Shown here piece after piece: positions 1 to 12,238 of a stretch of 64,000 nucleotides of DNA. This DNA comes from Archegozetes longisetosus. Its lineage: Eukaryota > Arthropoda > Arachnida > Sarcoptiformes > Trhypochthoniidae. The notes under the pieces are model-generated. The model worked only from the letters and a program-made list of their open reading frames with translations. It made no database searches and had not been told where the DNA came from. The position numbers and the translations under genes were made by a program. The stretch is taken from contig JAEMBT020000003.1 in assembly GCA_018873245.2 (NCBI GenBank), forward strand, positions 10,053,843 through 10,117,842. The letters are read 5' to 3'. The stretch's first letter is position 1, and each line of letters starts with the position of its first letter.

Positions 1-2415
1 CCATAGATTGTTACCCTTAAACTTGAATAGTTGTCAGGGAGAAAATTATTAAGTACAAAGGAGTCAACACGAAATCTCTTTCCCATACAAAAGAGTGAGA
101 TCATAGCTATGATCGGTTACTCTTTCATTTTAATCCTCTGCTCCATTTAATTAATGCATATTAAGCGTCATCGATAGCGTGCATATAGAGAATAACCCTT
201 GGAATCAATTTCAATTTATACCACAAATGATTCATCCGTGAAGAGTGAGGCATAAGTTAACTAACTATAGCTTAATAAAGACACTTAATTTAAAAACTCT
301 TTTCAACGCACAATCAGTTAATATTAGAATCGAATTCAATAAACTTTCGTAAATTGACTGAAAGCGGGAAAACTTAGTTAAGGAAAGTAAGCGAAAAACA
401 TATTCAGTAAAATACTTTGTTTGTGAGCGCCAAGTTTCTCTAATATTTCATTGATAAAACTGTATTGGATTTGCCGTTATTTTTCACGTACATCTCTATT
501 TGAGGAGAAATAAATTGAATAATAATAACATTAACTTATTTGAAACTTATTTGAAATTTGCTTGAATCGAGTCCTCTTTTCCCATAGCAAAGATCAGAGA
601 CAATTGACTGTGGCTTCAATTAATACTTCAGACCTTTGATAGAATAGCATTGGAGCGAAAATTGTATACTTGAAACTTGCCTCAAGTGTTTGTTGCGAAC
701 ACTATTGTCTAGAAAAGAGAATTTATTGGTCAAAAGAGTCGCAATTGAAATAGTAATTAACGATGTTTAAGGGAAAGATGTCCACATTATTGGCTTTCAA
801 TGTAAATCTAACAGTTATTCACTGACTGATAGGAAGTACTATAACTTTACTAGTGGTCACATCTCATTGATTACTTATAGCAAACAATGACTACACATTT
901 CACTCTGCCGACAATTCACTCCCGAACCCATCGCCACTGGATATAGACTTTTATACTTAAATTACAGACTTTTCTAGACGTGTTTCTATTGCTAGGGGAA
1001 AGAATTAGAGTCCGACAAATCTGCCAATTCAGCCAAAATCAGAGTACTTATCGAACTTTATATTTTTTATTAACTATCATAAAAACTTTATGTTAGGCCA
1101 TTCTAGAGATATATGTCATTTTAAGTTTGAAATAATGGTTTTCTCAATACTAAATAATATCTATTTTCTTCAAATCCTAATCCAAAATATGTTTTTCAAT
1201 CTTTTATTTTATACTCTACTTATAATTCGATGATTTAATAAGTCTTAAAACTTGAGTCCTTTCTACGACTGTCTTCACTAGTGTTCTTATTTTATTTTTT
1301 CCATTGTTTGAATGGGTTTAAGAGTTGACTTAAATTTATGAATGTTTTCCTGTTATCGGCAATTGTCGAGTCAACGGGTGGTACGAAGAATATAAAAGGC
1401 GAACAACAGGAATGAGTTTGAAAAATGTGATCAATCACTTGGAAATGAAGAACAGAGAAAAAGCTAGTTTATGGATAAGAGACCATTTAATGAACCTATG
1501 TCGTGCATATTTTCTCTAAAGTTAGTTTAGCTTTGAAGGCAACATTTTTTGATTAGTTTAATGCTCCCTTATAACTCAACACACTTTTATCAATAACGGT
1601 GACACGAGTGTTACCAAGTATTAATGCTTATTGAATGCACTTTTTATGTTAAGTTTGATCAAATAGGATTCAATGTTGAGTACACTTATCAAAGTCTATC
1701 ATTTGTATTAAGTGTATATCACGTTCACAAAGTGATCCAATACTACTCAGACGACATTTTTTACCCATAGAGAACCATCTCATTAAAAGTTTTTTTAAAA
1801 ATTCGAATTAGTTTAGTTATCATTTCAGGTACCATTACTCTGAAAAATTATAGTTTCAAATACAAAATTTAGAATCTTAAAAAAGCTAACTTCAAATTGA
1901 TCCAATAATTCACATATTTATTCTGTCACTTCTCCCCATCTATCACAAAAGAAGCATATTTTTGGTGCTAATAATATCTCGTTCAGTATGCAAAGTCATG
2001 AATTAAAAAGTTATCAGTAGAAACCTAACTTGAAAGTGAAACAGTATAAGCTAACATAACTTTTGTCAACTTGACTGCAGAAGTTTACATACTGTACATT
2101 ATGCAAAAAGAGTGGTGTAGTGTCCGATTGGTCACAGTTAATTACAACCATAAATTGTTGACTGCTTAAAGCATCATTGATTCTGAAATAGAAGAAAAGC
2201 ACAACTGGAGAAGAATAAATGGTAAAGCAGTTGACGTAAAACTGGATTGGTGCGAAAGAAATATAGAGTGCGTTTCTTTATTCTCCCTCTATACTTTATC
2301 ACTGCTTAATGATGCATATGGAATATAGAAAGAGAAAATAGTTAGAGATACAACTGCACAACTGCCTAAATAGCCACTGCTTCACTCTCACCCACCAATA
2401 TGTGACTCATATATA
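1..2415. other. Non-coding stretch, nothing recognised
   Basis: Stop codons are frequent in all frames and I see no exon with a recognisable protein match, no RNA gene and no clear terminal repeats. The only longer open frame (2014-2202, minus) is AT-rich, low-quality sequence without splice or start context. Confidence 0.5.
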
Positions 2416-2655
2416 GAGGGTGCTCCATAAGTCCTATCCCTAACTAGTAAGAAAAGCTATGCCTTATTGGAAACACATGTTTTAGGTGGGATGCATAATA
2501 GGGCCAAACAACTACATATTTTGTTGTTCTTCACAACTCCAAGTAAATTTTAAAAAGTAAAAATTAGGAATTTGTTTGATTCCGTTACGTATGCGATATG
2601 TAGCACTATCTTTCAATAATGCATAATCTAGTTATGAGACTTATGGGACACCTAA
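2416..2655. mobile_element. Small TIR element (mariner-type MITE), probable
   Basis: The left end reads GGTGCTCCATAAGTC and the right end, reverse-complemented, reads GGTGTCCCATAAGTC. This gives an inverted repeat of about 15 bp enclosing roughly 240 bp with no coding capacity. The GGTGTCCCATAAGTC type of end resembles mariner-like TIRs. Exact termini and a TA duplication are not certain. Confidence 0.4.
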
Positions 2656-5484
2656 TACAAGAAAGATATAAAATGTGATTTTTATATTTCGGACTCATAA
2701 AAGAGAGTGAGAGGTAGATAGAGAGTAGAAATTATGGACAAAATAAATATATTGGTGACAGCATGAGGAAAACCATACTTCTGGTCAATATTTGTCGATA
2801 GTGTAAAAATTGCTTATGCATTATATGTGTTTGCGATTTCTCGTACGATTGAACTTAATTGATTTTTTGCTGGTCTGCTTCCATGCCTTTGCCGAGAATG
2901 TGTTGTGGGCCTTATATATCTAACTTATGTGATAATAATGTATGCCTTAACAATTCACAAATGATGATCCCTTTCTAGAGCTGAGTCATGAACATATATC
3001 TAATAAACGCAATTTTGTGCACACTTTCATTAATCGGATACTATTCCTGTTCACGAGTTATTCACCAGAAATAAGTTATAGAAAGTAATATAAGTGACAT
3101 GTGATTAATTTAAGATAGCAGCTTATGGCTACAAAAATTTATAGCATTCAATAGCTTCGCAGTTCTCCAAATTATTTAAAAACTTCAGTTCAACTAAGCC
3201 AAAGCAATCTTAATTTGTATTTGTTGAAAACTTTTCCAATAGATTCCTGAAATTTTATTTTAATTTTAAAAATTCTTAACTTTTATGCTTGTAAGTAAAT
3301 CTCTAAATTCTTAAGTGAAGACTTGGATTTTTCTTTAAGAGCTATAAATAGATTTTCTATTCAACTGTTGAACAATATTTTAGAAAATAAATGAAATTTT
3401 CTCGATATCTCAAACATTAACCCACAGTTCAATTACTGTCCCTTTTGAGAAAAGCTTTAAAAAGCCGAACTAAAATGAACTAATAATGCTTGAAATATTA
3501 GAAAAAGTATAGTAACAATAATGAGTGGAAATACGACTACGATTATGATAATTAAAGTGAGGAACTTTCTTTAGCTCAAAGCATAGCTAGTGAACAATCA
3601 AGTATCAGATTAGGGTTCAGATTAAGTTTCTCATAATAATTATTGATAATAGATATTAGATGTCACATGAGATCCAAACTTCTCTATTAGTCGAGAAGAC
3701 TAGACCGCAATTCTGTTTCAAATTTCACGGAGCGAACCCTAAACTTAATATGATTATATCGAACAAGTCATTTTGTGAAGACTCTTCTATTTAAGCAATC
3801 ATGGAGTGCATAATTGATTAGAAAAGAGGATCGTTCCACAGATTGCATTACATTAGTGTATAAGATTGGAAAATGCTTTGGAAAATATTTATGAGAATTT
3901 CAAATAATTTATGATTTAATAGTGTGAAAATACACTTTAGCTTAAGTGAATTCAACTGAGAAAATACTATGTGCCATTGATTTGATTGAATTTTAGGCTA
4001 AAATAGAGTTACACATCAATTGGTTTTTGAGCTAAAGTCAAAGTAATCTGATTTTAATGAAGTTAAAAATCACTTTATTTCAAACTTTTAAAAGATTCTT
4101 TTGAAATTCGACTAGAACAAAAGGAAAAATAGTTCATAGAAGAATCTTATATGTAATCAACTCCATTGACGACAGGAAAAATATTGAATACTTTATACTG
4201 CTTAAAAGCTGAGAAGAAGTTTTGTTATGCCATAAATTGACTATATTAAATTCACTATTTTATAATAGATTTGTGATGATCTCAGTTTTACAAGCATTAC
4301 TAAACAATACCTATTTTGAAGATAAGAGATATTCCGAAACATGATGAAAACAAGGAAAAATCTTATACTCTTCTACATTTTTTAGTTAAAATAAAATAAA
4401 ATGATTGAAAAGAGGTTTTCTATTCACTTATTTACAAAATAAAAAATGTCGTTCTCAAGGAAATTGAATACATTTCTATGCTAAAACATGTCAAACTCGA
4501 GTCAAAACTGTCGGAACAAATCACAAATAAGTGACTCTTTCTTTCAAACTCTTATCTTTGACTCAAATAAAGTTAATTCATGAGAAATAGAAAAAAATTA
4601 AAGAAGAGACTTTTCGATATATAATCTATGAGTGAATTGTTCAAAATCAATGACAAGTACCTCATAGGGATTTGAGGAAAGTAGATATTTTCTGCATTTA
4701 TCGACAAAAAACAAAAAGTTTGGTAATTATTATGGCTACAAATGCAAATGTCAAAAATTAAACATCAAAATTGAAAATTGCAAGACTGTTTCACTTTGAT
4801 ACCTCAAATGTCAAAACTACTATCCCTTATTTGAATGAGAAATAAACTGAATTCAATAAATATTAAAATAGCAAAAACATAACTGGGAATAACGAAAGAT
4901 CCAATAATCTATAGCTCGAATTAGGGCTCAGTGCTCAAAAACCTACCACAAGTTTTAGTTTCTTAAGTTGGATTCCTTATTGTATAAATAGAACACTCAA
5001 AACTAATAAAAATGAATCATTCATCCAATTTTTCAACTTGTACTGAATGTCTACAACGAATTATGAAAATAAGAAATTAATCAAAACTGCAACTTCTAGC
5101 ATTTGTGTTGAACTTTTGTTTAAAAACAAGCAATTAAAAATTTACTTTAAAGTGTTCAAAGCTTCAATTTATTGAAGTTAAACTTACGTCTCAACTGTCT
5201 GTCGCTGATTTCGATCAAATTTTTCATAGATTATTAATTTCGGGTCACTTATGAAAATCTGAGTAACTTTCTTCAATCGCCCAAAATAAAAAATATCAGT
5301 ATTCAAAACATCCTAATATAGGAACTAAGTATCGTTGTAATACTTATGTAATATTGAGCCAACTTTCTGATCGCTTAAAGCTATAAAATATCAATCTTAA
5401 AATTTAAAATGTTTATTAAAATCAGAATGATAATACAAACTTTCTATAGATTTTACAGTAAGGTTTAAACATTTGAATGGTAAC
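2656..5484. other. Non-coding stretch, nothing recognised
   Basis: AT-rich sequence with no supported exon, RNA gene or clear repeat boundary. Confidence 0.5.
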
Positions 5485-6079
5485 TAGTGGTGTATAACTT
5501 AGAGATTTTTAGTTTGTCTTATCTTAGTCTTAGTCTTAATGCTAGAATTTTAATTTAGCTTATCTTAGTCTTAGTCTTATAGTCAAAAATTTTCGTTTTG
5601 CTTAGTCTTAGTCTTAGTCTTACTACTTGTGCTAGTTATCTCTTTATAGCATCTATCATAACATTTTGAAATTTTTTATTATCTAATATGTTTCATAAAA
5701 TGATCAATAGACTAACAAAACAAAACTAAGCGCAAAGACATTCACTATTAAAATGTATTGCAACAGGAGTACAATTGTTTATCTAGTGCTTTACAAAAGG
5801 TTTTATAATTGAAAACTTCAAAAAACGAATCATTTCTAATAGATTAAATGACAGTGTTTGTATCTAAACTTCTGACTTTGTCTTAGTCTTACTCATATAA
5901 ATCTGTTTCTCTTGTTTTAGTCTTAATTTTATAGAAAGAAATTTCATTTGTCTTAGTCTTAGTCTTAATTTGAAAATCCAAAAATCATTTGTCTGATTTA
6001 GTCTTAGTCTTAAGCCAAACGATTTTAATATATCTTATTTTGCTTAGTCTTACTCTTAGTCTTAAGCTATACATCACTA
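5485..6079. mobile_element. hAT-like MITE packed with TTAGTC-type repeats
   Basis: The termini are inverted repeats: TAGTGGTGTATAACTTAG at the left, and TAGTGATGTATAGCTTAAG at the right when reverse-complemented. They are flanked by an 8-bp duplication with one mismatch (ATGGTAAC at 5477-5484, GTGGTAAC at 6080-6087). An 8-bp duplication plus ends fitting the TARNG pattern is diagnostic of hAT transposons. The interior has no transposase. Instead it carries blocks of imperfect (CTTAGT)n, mainly 5518-5635 and 5876-6065, separated by AT-rich spacer. Confidence 0.75.
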
Positions 6080-7830
6080 GTGGTAACAGAATTGTTTCCA
6101 TAATATTATGAAACCCTGTAGTAAGTTCTAGAATTTCCAGAAAATTCTGGAATCTTATAGTTGACTATGGAAATTTCTAGAAAGCACTGAAATTTAATGG
6201 AATAATCTAGATATTCTAAAATTCTATACTTTTCAGTAAATTCTGAAAATTTCTACAGCATTTTATGCCAACTAATTAAAATGCTGGACTTTAGTTAAGT
6301 TCCATACTACATAAGTATTGTACAGATAATCCTTGTACATTGCATATAGGCGCTTTCAACATCAATATTTTCTCATCTTAAGCGATTGGGGAGAGGCTAC
6401 TCAGACTCTTATAATAAATGACCCAAAATTAACCAACAACCAAATTTTGGTAGATGCAGACAGTCGAGACTCTCCTCCTGTTAGATTTGTATGTTAATTT
6501 ATCTAACGCTGACATGAAAGTAAAATAGTTTTAAGTTTAGAAAAACAGGTTAACTGTAAAATAAAGACAGTAAAGTCAACTCAATCATAGTTTTGACTTT
6601 AAATAGGATTTATAGAGATTTCGATAAAGATTAATAAACTTTTAATCAGTTAGTTGGGTGTAAGATAGAAACAAGCATAAATAAGTAAAACACATGTTTT
6701 ATTAATTGAGATAATCTTTACTATATTAACAGACTTATTGAGCCGATTACTTTACCCGAAAATCTGAAGCCTGTATGCACAAAGCTATTTGAAACGGTTT
6801 TAAGTCTTAAAACCGACTTAAAACCTGAAACGCGTTTTAAAAATCATTGCACAGCTAATGTTTAAAACAGTTTTATTTAAGTCTTTACTCATGCATATCG
6901 TTCTGACATTTTTCAGGCTTTATATACTACTGAAATAGCAATTGATGTTACCAAAACTAAAAAGATTACATAACTTTTTCGAAAACAGAATATGTAATTT
7001 GGTTACTACTTCAAATTTGAAATCCAGGAATATGCTTGCTAATTAATTTTTTGAATAGGTTTTATGCATCTCTCAATTTGTTTAATATTACAGAGCCTTT
7101 TCATGAAATTTGTCTCATCAAAATTGGTTCAATTTTTGATTTTTTTCAAATAAAGCTATGTTATATTTATCAATAATTTTGATGAATAGTGGAAGATAAG
7201 GTATTCAGTTGTTAAAAGTTTTGATATGAAACAGAAACTGAACTGAGCAAAATATAATGTTAACTAATAAGTCTAAACTTTTATCTCTTTAATCTAGTTA
7301 AACATTTTAAACTTTTGTTTGGTAGAATAATTTTCATGTCAACTTTAGACAAATTCATATACATTTGCTCTCAGATCTTGATCAAATGATAAGCAATCAA
7401 TAGCTTAAATGAGATATTCATATTTTATATAACTATATATTTCAATTAATCGTCAGTTATAATGGTTTTTATTGAGTTTAGTTTATTTCTCACTCAAAAA
7501 GGATAATAAATTTAACAATCAGGTTATGAATGCTTTGAAACGGGGTTTCGAGATTTTAATCTCGAGGTTTTGTTTTTTCAAAATTTTGCAGTTCTCCTAA
7601 TTATAACTATTATGATACTAAGTTAATGTGATTATTTTGTAATTAATGCAACATTTTCCATACTTTCATGAGATTATTAGTAATTAAGATAAGAACGAAT
7701 GTAAAAACAATGTTAAAATGATATTTCTTAAAATGCTTTACTTTCTAATTGATTTTTAATTTTAAGCAAAACGCCTATTAATGAAAACTTAGGAGTTGTT
7801 TTAAAATGCTTTTAAAAATGAGTTATAAGT
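6080..7830. other. Non-coding stretch with small palindromes
   Basis: No exon is supported. There is an imperfect inverted-repeat patch around 6775-6890 (GAAACGGTTTTAAGTC-like arms) and a short palindrome near 7545-7575 built on TTTCGAGATT/AATCTCGAGG. Neither has clear target-site duplications. Confidence 0.4.
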
Positions 7831-8027
7831 AGAGACTCAGAATAGGGAACATCCTATTTTTGTCGATGTCATGAAATCATCAGGAAGAGACGTCGTGGCG
7901 CCAAATGAGTCCAAAATTATTGAAATACACATTTTCGACAATTATGAACTCATTGGGCTTTCTCACGTCTATTCCCGATGATTTCATGACATCGACAAAA
8001 ACAGGATTTCCCTGTTCTGGAGTCTTT
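7831..8027. mobile_element. Mutator-like MITE with 10-bp target duplication
   Basis: A 197-bp, almost fully palindromic element. The left arm starts AGAGACTCAGAATAGGGA and the right arm, reverse-complemented, starts AAAGACTCCAGAACAGGGA; both continue through TTTTTGTCGATGTCATGAA. It is flanked by a perfect 10-bp direct repeat, AGTTATAAGT, at 7821-7830 and 8028-8037. A 9-10 bp target duplication with long TIRs is the signature of Mutator-like elements. It lies just 17 bp downstream of the stop of the Thr-rich gene, so it probably sits in or next to that gene's 3' UTR. Confidence 0.75.
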
Positions 8028-8044
8028 AGTTATAAGTTTAACGG

Positions 8045-8608
8045 TCATTTAGATTTTTGAGAAGAAACAGCAATTTCTTGAGCGTAAGGGTTCAACATAT
8101 TGAGCGGACCATTTTTACCAAACGTTTCCTTAATAAAAGGGTAATGGAATAATGACTCTCCAGTTAGATCAACATTAATCGGTCCTACAACAAAAGCAGT
8201 GGGTCCTAAAAGAGCCCGAAGTACTCTCTGCACAAAATTAAGTGGCGGAACCTCTTCGGTAGTGGTGGTCGACTCTGTTGTGGTCGCTGCAGTAGTTGTC
8301 GGTGTTTCAGTTGTAGTCATATTTCTGGTCACATCTTCGTCATCGAGTGTTATTTGAGTGGTCGTGTCGTCATCTGTATGATTGATTAAGTTCAATGGTA
8401 TATATCTAATTGAATTTACTGTCCCGTTTTTTGTGATTTGTTCTTGAAAATGATCTATTGTTCAAAAATAAAACTTGGTATCTAGCCATAACTTTTTCAA
8501 AAGTTAAAAATAGAAAGTTTAGCACTCACTAACTAGTGATGAGATGGTTGTTGTCATAGAGGTAATAGCTATGATCATTGTCTCAATCATGAAGCTTTTG
8601 GTTAACAT
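8045..8608 (-). CDS. Thr-rich secreted protein, unrecognised
   Basis: Two-exon model on the minus strand: exon 1 is 8608-8530 and exon 2 is 8418-8045 (stop at 8047-8045), giving 150 residues. The donor is GTTA|GTGAGTG and the acceptor gacag|TAAATTC; the phases agree and the frame stays open. Exon 1 encodes a short hydrophobic start (MLTKSFMIETMIIAITSM...), a likely signal peptide. Residues about 45-82 are an Asp/Thr-rich, mucin-like stretch with many potential O-glycosylation sites, followed by a non-repetitive C-terminal region beginning PPLNFVQRVLRALLGPTAF. I do not recognise the family. The exon 1 assignment is inferred from splice logic only. A Mutator-like MITE lies immediately downstream. 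Confidence 0.5.
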
Positions 8609-10395
8609 TATTTATTAATTTGATCTAATGACTGAGCGAACTCCCATATGGTAAACAACTCAAAGATTAATAGACTGAATTACTGTGACGATTAGAAATA
8701 CTGAAATGGTGAAATTCAATATCAAAGTTTAATGTTATTATTTACAAAAACTTTGACATATCACTGGTTTCACTCTATTGGTTATTCCTCACTTATTCAA
8801 TTAATTTATTTCTTCGCTCATTTTATATTAAAGAAATTTTTTCACATAACTGTATTTTTGTAAGTTTTACAAATAAAAGATCCATCAAGTTTAAAGATTA
8901 AAAACTTTATTTAGTTAAATATAATGCTATTATTTTTCTGGGTTTAAGTCAAAACGAGGATTTCTTTTCATTAATCCAAAACAAAGGTCCAAATCATCAT
9001 CTGATTAATTAATAATTGAGTTGAAACTCACTAATGCTTTTGTTATCCTGACTATCAATCCTATTATCTAGTGTACTTTTAGATTATGTGTTCGCTCGAG
9101 GATTATGTACTAATCCATCTGAGATTTGAATCCGCTTTTAGTTTGAATCACATCTGGTTTCATAACTCTCATCAAATTTACATTCATTGAACTCCTAATC
9201 ACAAAATTGAATAATTTAGTGAAGCTTAAAGATACTTGCAAAAGGAAGTCATCCTTTATATGACTGACTTAAATACAATTTCCGGTATCATGTTCTGCAA
9301 ATCAACTTTTGGACCATCTTGCTGTGAGCTCTGACCTCCTGGTTTACCTCAGAAAATACATGATTCAAGTATGTAAAGAGCTCAATAATTTAAAACTCGT
9401 CAATTTGAAAAATATTTTATAACAGAATAAGTGAAAATTTGAAATGTATCAGTATTTTTAATGCTAAACTGAGCTACAAAGTCTGAATATTTTCCAAAAT
9501 CTTTATAACATTCTTATCACAAAAATCGATCAGAACTTCAACTTCTTTGATCATTTTTAACAAATATGAATAAGTGAATGATTTAAAAGAAGCAGTAGAC
9601 TGAACTCAATTTTTGAGATGTTAAAAATGTTTATATTGAGAAGATTTTGGAAAATGTTCAGGTTTTGTGACTCAGAACTTAGTTTTAATATAGCATTAAA
9701 AACATTAATACATTTTAGGTCTTCACTCATTCTGTTGAAAAATAATTTCAAATTCGTACGAATTTGAGGAAAGCTTTTAAGTGTAACTTATTGCAAAATC
9801 ATACCTAAACTAAACCTATCTATGTTAAGAACATGTGTTTATCCGATATTTTGATTGAAACTGTTAGCATTTGCACCTATAATTTGTTGTTTGCTTATCA
9901 AAATTGAATCACATCCCACGCAATCACTAAAAGGAACAGCGAGAAAAATGTTAACTGACAAAACAAATTTGCAAAGTCTAGTTGTTTTTCACATTTAGCT
10001 AATCAGATTGCATGAGTGACATATCATATTTCGACAAAAACACTCATTAAGATGACTTAATTTGCTAGACTTAAGCTTTTGAAGTAAAAACTACTGTGTA
10101 TTAAGTATCGATTGATGAGTTATGGAAATCGAATATCTATACTTTTAGTAACGAAAATTTAGATAGGCAAATATTCCAAAATTACATTCTAGTATTAATA
10201 GATAGAAACCAATACAAGTATTGTTGTTAAATACTAATCATTTGAAAAAATAGAGTATTAATTTACAAACAATCAACTTATATCAAATTTGAAAACTGAT
10301 AATTTGATTTTTAGAACAAGATCTAGAACAAGTTTAATTAACGTAATCAAATATTTAAACGATAATTGAGATACTGGAAGAAAATGCTGTTTTTA
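8609..10395. other. Intergenic; one possible orphan exon
   Basis: Mostly AT-rich sequence without supported exons. A short minus-strand open stretch at about 9255-9341 (beginning GKPGGQSSQQDGPKVDL) follows an acceptor-like tttctgag and could be a terminal exon, but no partner exon was found. Confidence 0.35.
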
Positions 10396-11253
10396 TCATT
10401 CATCAGTCATTTTTGATTTCGTCAAAAACAATGAATTTTCCCAATGATCGACGAAATGATCGGCAATTTGTTCCCAAACATAAGTATTAAACTCACAGCC
10501 AATAAAGTTACATTCAAACAAATAATTATTGTTTTCATTTTTGTCGTTCTTCTTATCGTGATTTCGTTTATTCTTAATTGGACTCAACTCTTGATTCGAA
10601 CTATTTTTGAATCCATTTCTGGGACTTTTCGATGTATTGATTTCATGAGAACTTTGTCGACAATTAATAGTAAAACCATTTTTATGACCATTACTGACAC
10701 TACTGTTAGCTCTGGTCTTGTATTTGTTGTTTTTGAAATCATTTTCTTCATCGGTTTCATCTTTGTATTCATCGTCAGTTTCGTTGTCTTCATTAACATT
10801 GTTTTTGTTATGCCTTCTCTTTTGATGTTGTCTCAAATTTCTTGGAAGAGAGAATGATTTTTTGCAGCCATCGATTCCACAGAAATATGATTTGACTTTC
10901 AAATGAATGGCTATTTTGTGATCCTTAAGGGCCCCCGATTGAGTCAAACCTTTACCACAAATATCACAAACGTATTGTTTGATACCCTTATGAAAGACAT
11001 CAATATGTCTTTTCAATTCATTTGATCTCTTGTAAGACTGATCGCAATGTTCGTAATCGCAAACAAACGGCCTTTCATTTGAGTGAGAGATCATGTGTTG
11101 TCTGACATATGCCATGATTTGCGTGGAATAATCGCATTCGTTGCAATAATAAGTTTCGTCGCTATCTTCGAATCTGTAGTTATGAAGGACTGGATCTTTG
11201 GCTTCGAATGACTTTCTTAATCGTTTGTAGTGTTTCATTGGTTTCGATGACAT
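10396..11253 (-). CDS. C2H2 zinc-finger protein, copy A (285 aa)
   Basis: Single-exon reading frame encoding five C2H2 fingers. Four form an N-terminal array with C/C/H/H at 37/40/53/57, 65/70/83/88, 96/99/112/117 and 125/130/143/148. A lone C-terminal finger has C248, C253, H266 and H270. The linker HSNERPF resembles the TGEKP linker of DNA-binding arrays, and the C-x4-C spacing recalls TFIIIA-type fingers. Between the arrays is an acidic then Asn/Ser/Lys-rich low-complexity linker, residues about 150-243. A nuclear DNA-binding role is inferred from the family. The start MSSK is shared with the other copies, supporting it. The last third is almost identical to copy B. The plus-strand frame opposite (10444-10857) is a shadow. 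Confidence 0.8.
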   Translation of the reverse strand: MSSKPMKHYKRLRKSFEAKDPVLHNYRFEDSDETYYCNECDYSTQIMAYVRQHMISHSNERPFVCDYEHCDQSYKRSNELKRHIDVFHKGIKQYVCDICGKGLTQSGALKDHKIAIHLKVKSYFCGIDGCKKSFSLPRNLRQHQKRRHNKNNVNEDNETDDEYKDETDEENDFKNNKYKTRANSSVSNGHKNGFTINCRQSSHEINTSKSPRNGFKNSSNQELSPIKNKRNHDKKNDKNENNNYLFECNFIGCEFNTYVWEQIADHFVDHWENSLFLTKSKMTDE

Positions 11254-11707
11254 TTTCTCAAAATAATAATCACTGAAAAACGTTTCAAATATTATTAATT
11301 AGTGGTTCACAGATCAAGTTTCATTTATTGATAATTACAATAACTTTAATTACAATATTAACGAATAGTTGCTAATAGTTTGAAATCAATCATATTATTT
11401 ACTAATTTTGACAACTATTTAACTGTAAAACAATTTTGCGATCATATGATTGAATGCAATGTTTTTAAGCAATGCATTAAAAGACTTTAACGTTATCTCT
11501 GATAAGCATAGAGCTAGGTATATGTAAGATTTTCTTATAAGTTATCAGACATACTCTGTCTTTAGCGTATCAATAAAGACAAACATTTGTTTAAATCATA
11601 TTACTATTTCTATTAATAAAAACGAATAAGGTATGCCTCAAAACTTATGAAAAAAAACTTGCATTTTCCTAATCATGAGTTAACCTTTTTATAGACGTCA
11701 CTTATAT

Positions 11708-12238
11708 AGAGTGGGCCAAAAGTCACTTAGCAGTTTTAATTGCTAATCATTTTTGAATGGATTGATGGACTTTTAAAATTCCTTTTTCAAAGTATAATAA
11801 TGGGAGATAAATATGGGCTATATGACAATGTTTCCAATGTGAGCTCCTTCTGGGGCTATCACGTGACACAATTTTTTTGCATAACTATTGATGACAGAGT
11901 GCAACATTTCCTCACTAATCTGTTTAACCTGACGTATAACGCACGTCTCTAGTTCGCTAATACTTTTGGGGTTATTGCAGCAAACTAAATCCTTGAGATA
12001 CAGTCAAGTTTAAATTCGAGATACAGTGCAATGCAGTGCAGTAAAATACAGTACAGTACAGTACAGTGCGGTACAGTGGAGTCTCATTGCGTGGGAGTTC
12101 TGTTTGTGTAAACTCGATGTTTACACCAAATAAAACTCCTACTCACCTGCAACATACTGAGACTCCACCTACGAAATATTTTTTTGAAAATATTCACTCA
12201 TTCAAAAGTTATTAGCAAGCGACTTTTGATCCATCCTT
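11708..12238. mobile_element. TIR element with ACAGT microsatellite and inner palindrome
   Basis: Inverted ends share the core CAAAAGTC: GGGCCAAAAGTCACTT at the left and TGGATCAAAAGTCGCTT at the right when reverse-complemented. TA dinucleotides are present at the likely edges, which suggests a Tc1/mariner-type non-autonomous element. Inside, at about 12030-12078, is an imperfect pentanucleotide tract of ACAGT/GCAGT units. It is followed by an inner inverted repeat between GTGGAGTCTCATTGCGTGGG (about 12074) and a matching arm ending near 12170, which may be a second, nested insertion. No transposase is encoded. Confidence 0.5.

Noticed and set aside
5518-6065. TTAGTC repeats as an interstitial telomere
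   Set aside because: The arthropod telomere repeat is TTAGG. Units here are imperfect and bounded by hAT-type ends and an 8-bp duplication, so a transposon explanation fits better.
9255-9341. Terminal exon (GKPGGQSSQQDGPKVDL...) on the minus strand
   Set aside because: Open and preceded by an AG, but only ~28 codons with no upstream exon that could be joined convincingly.
10444-10857. Long plus-strand hydrophobic ORF opposite zinc-finger copy A (also 12904-13395 opposite copy B)
   Set aside because: It is the antisense of a Lys/Asn/Glu-rich coding tract, which automatically yields Ile/Phe/Val-rich frames; conservation between copies follows from the zinc-finger coding strand.
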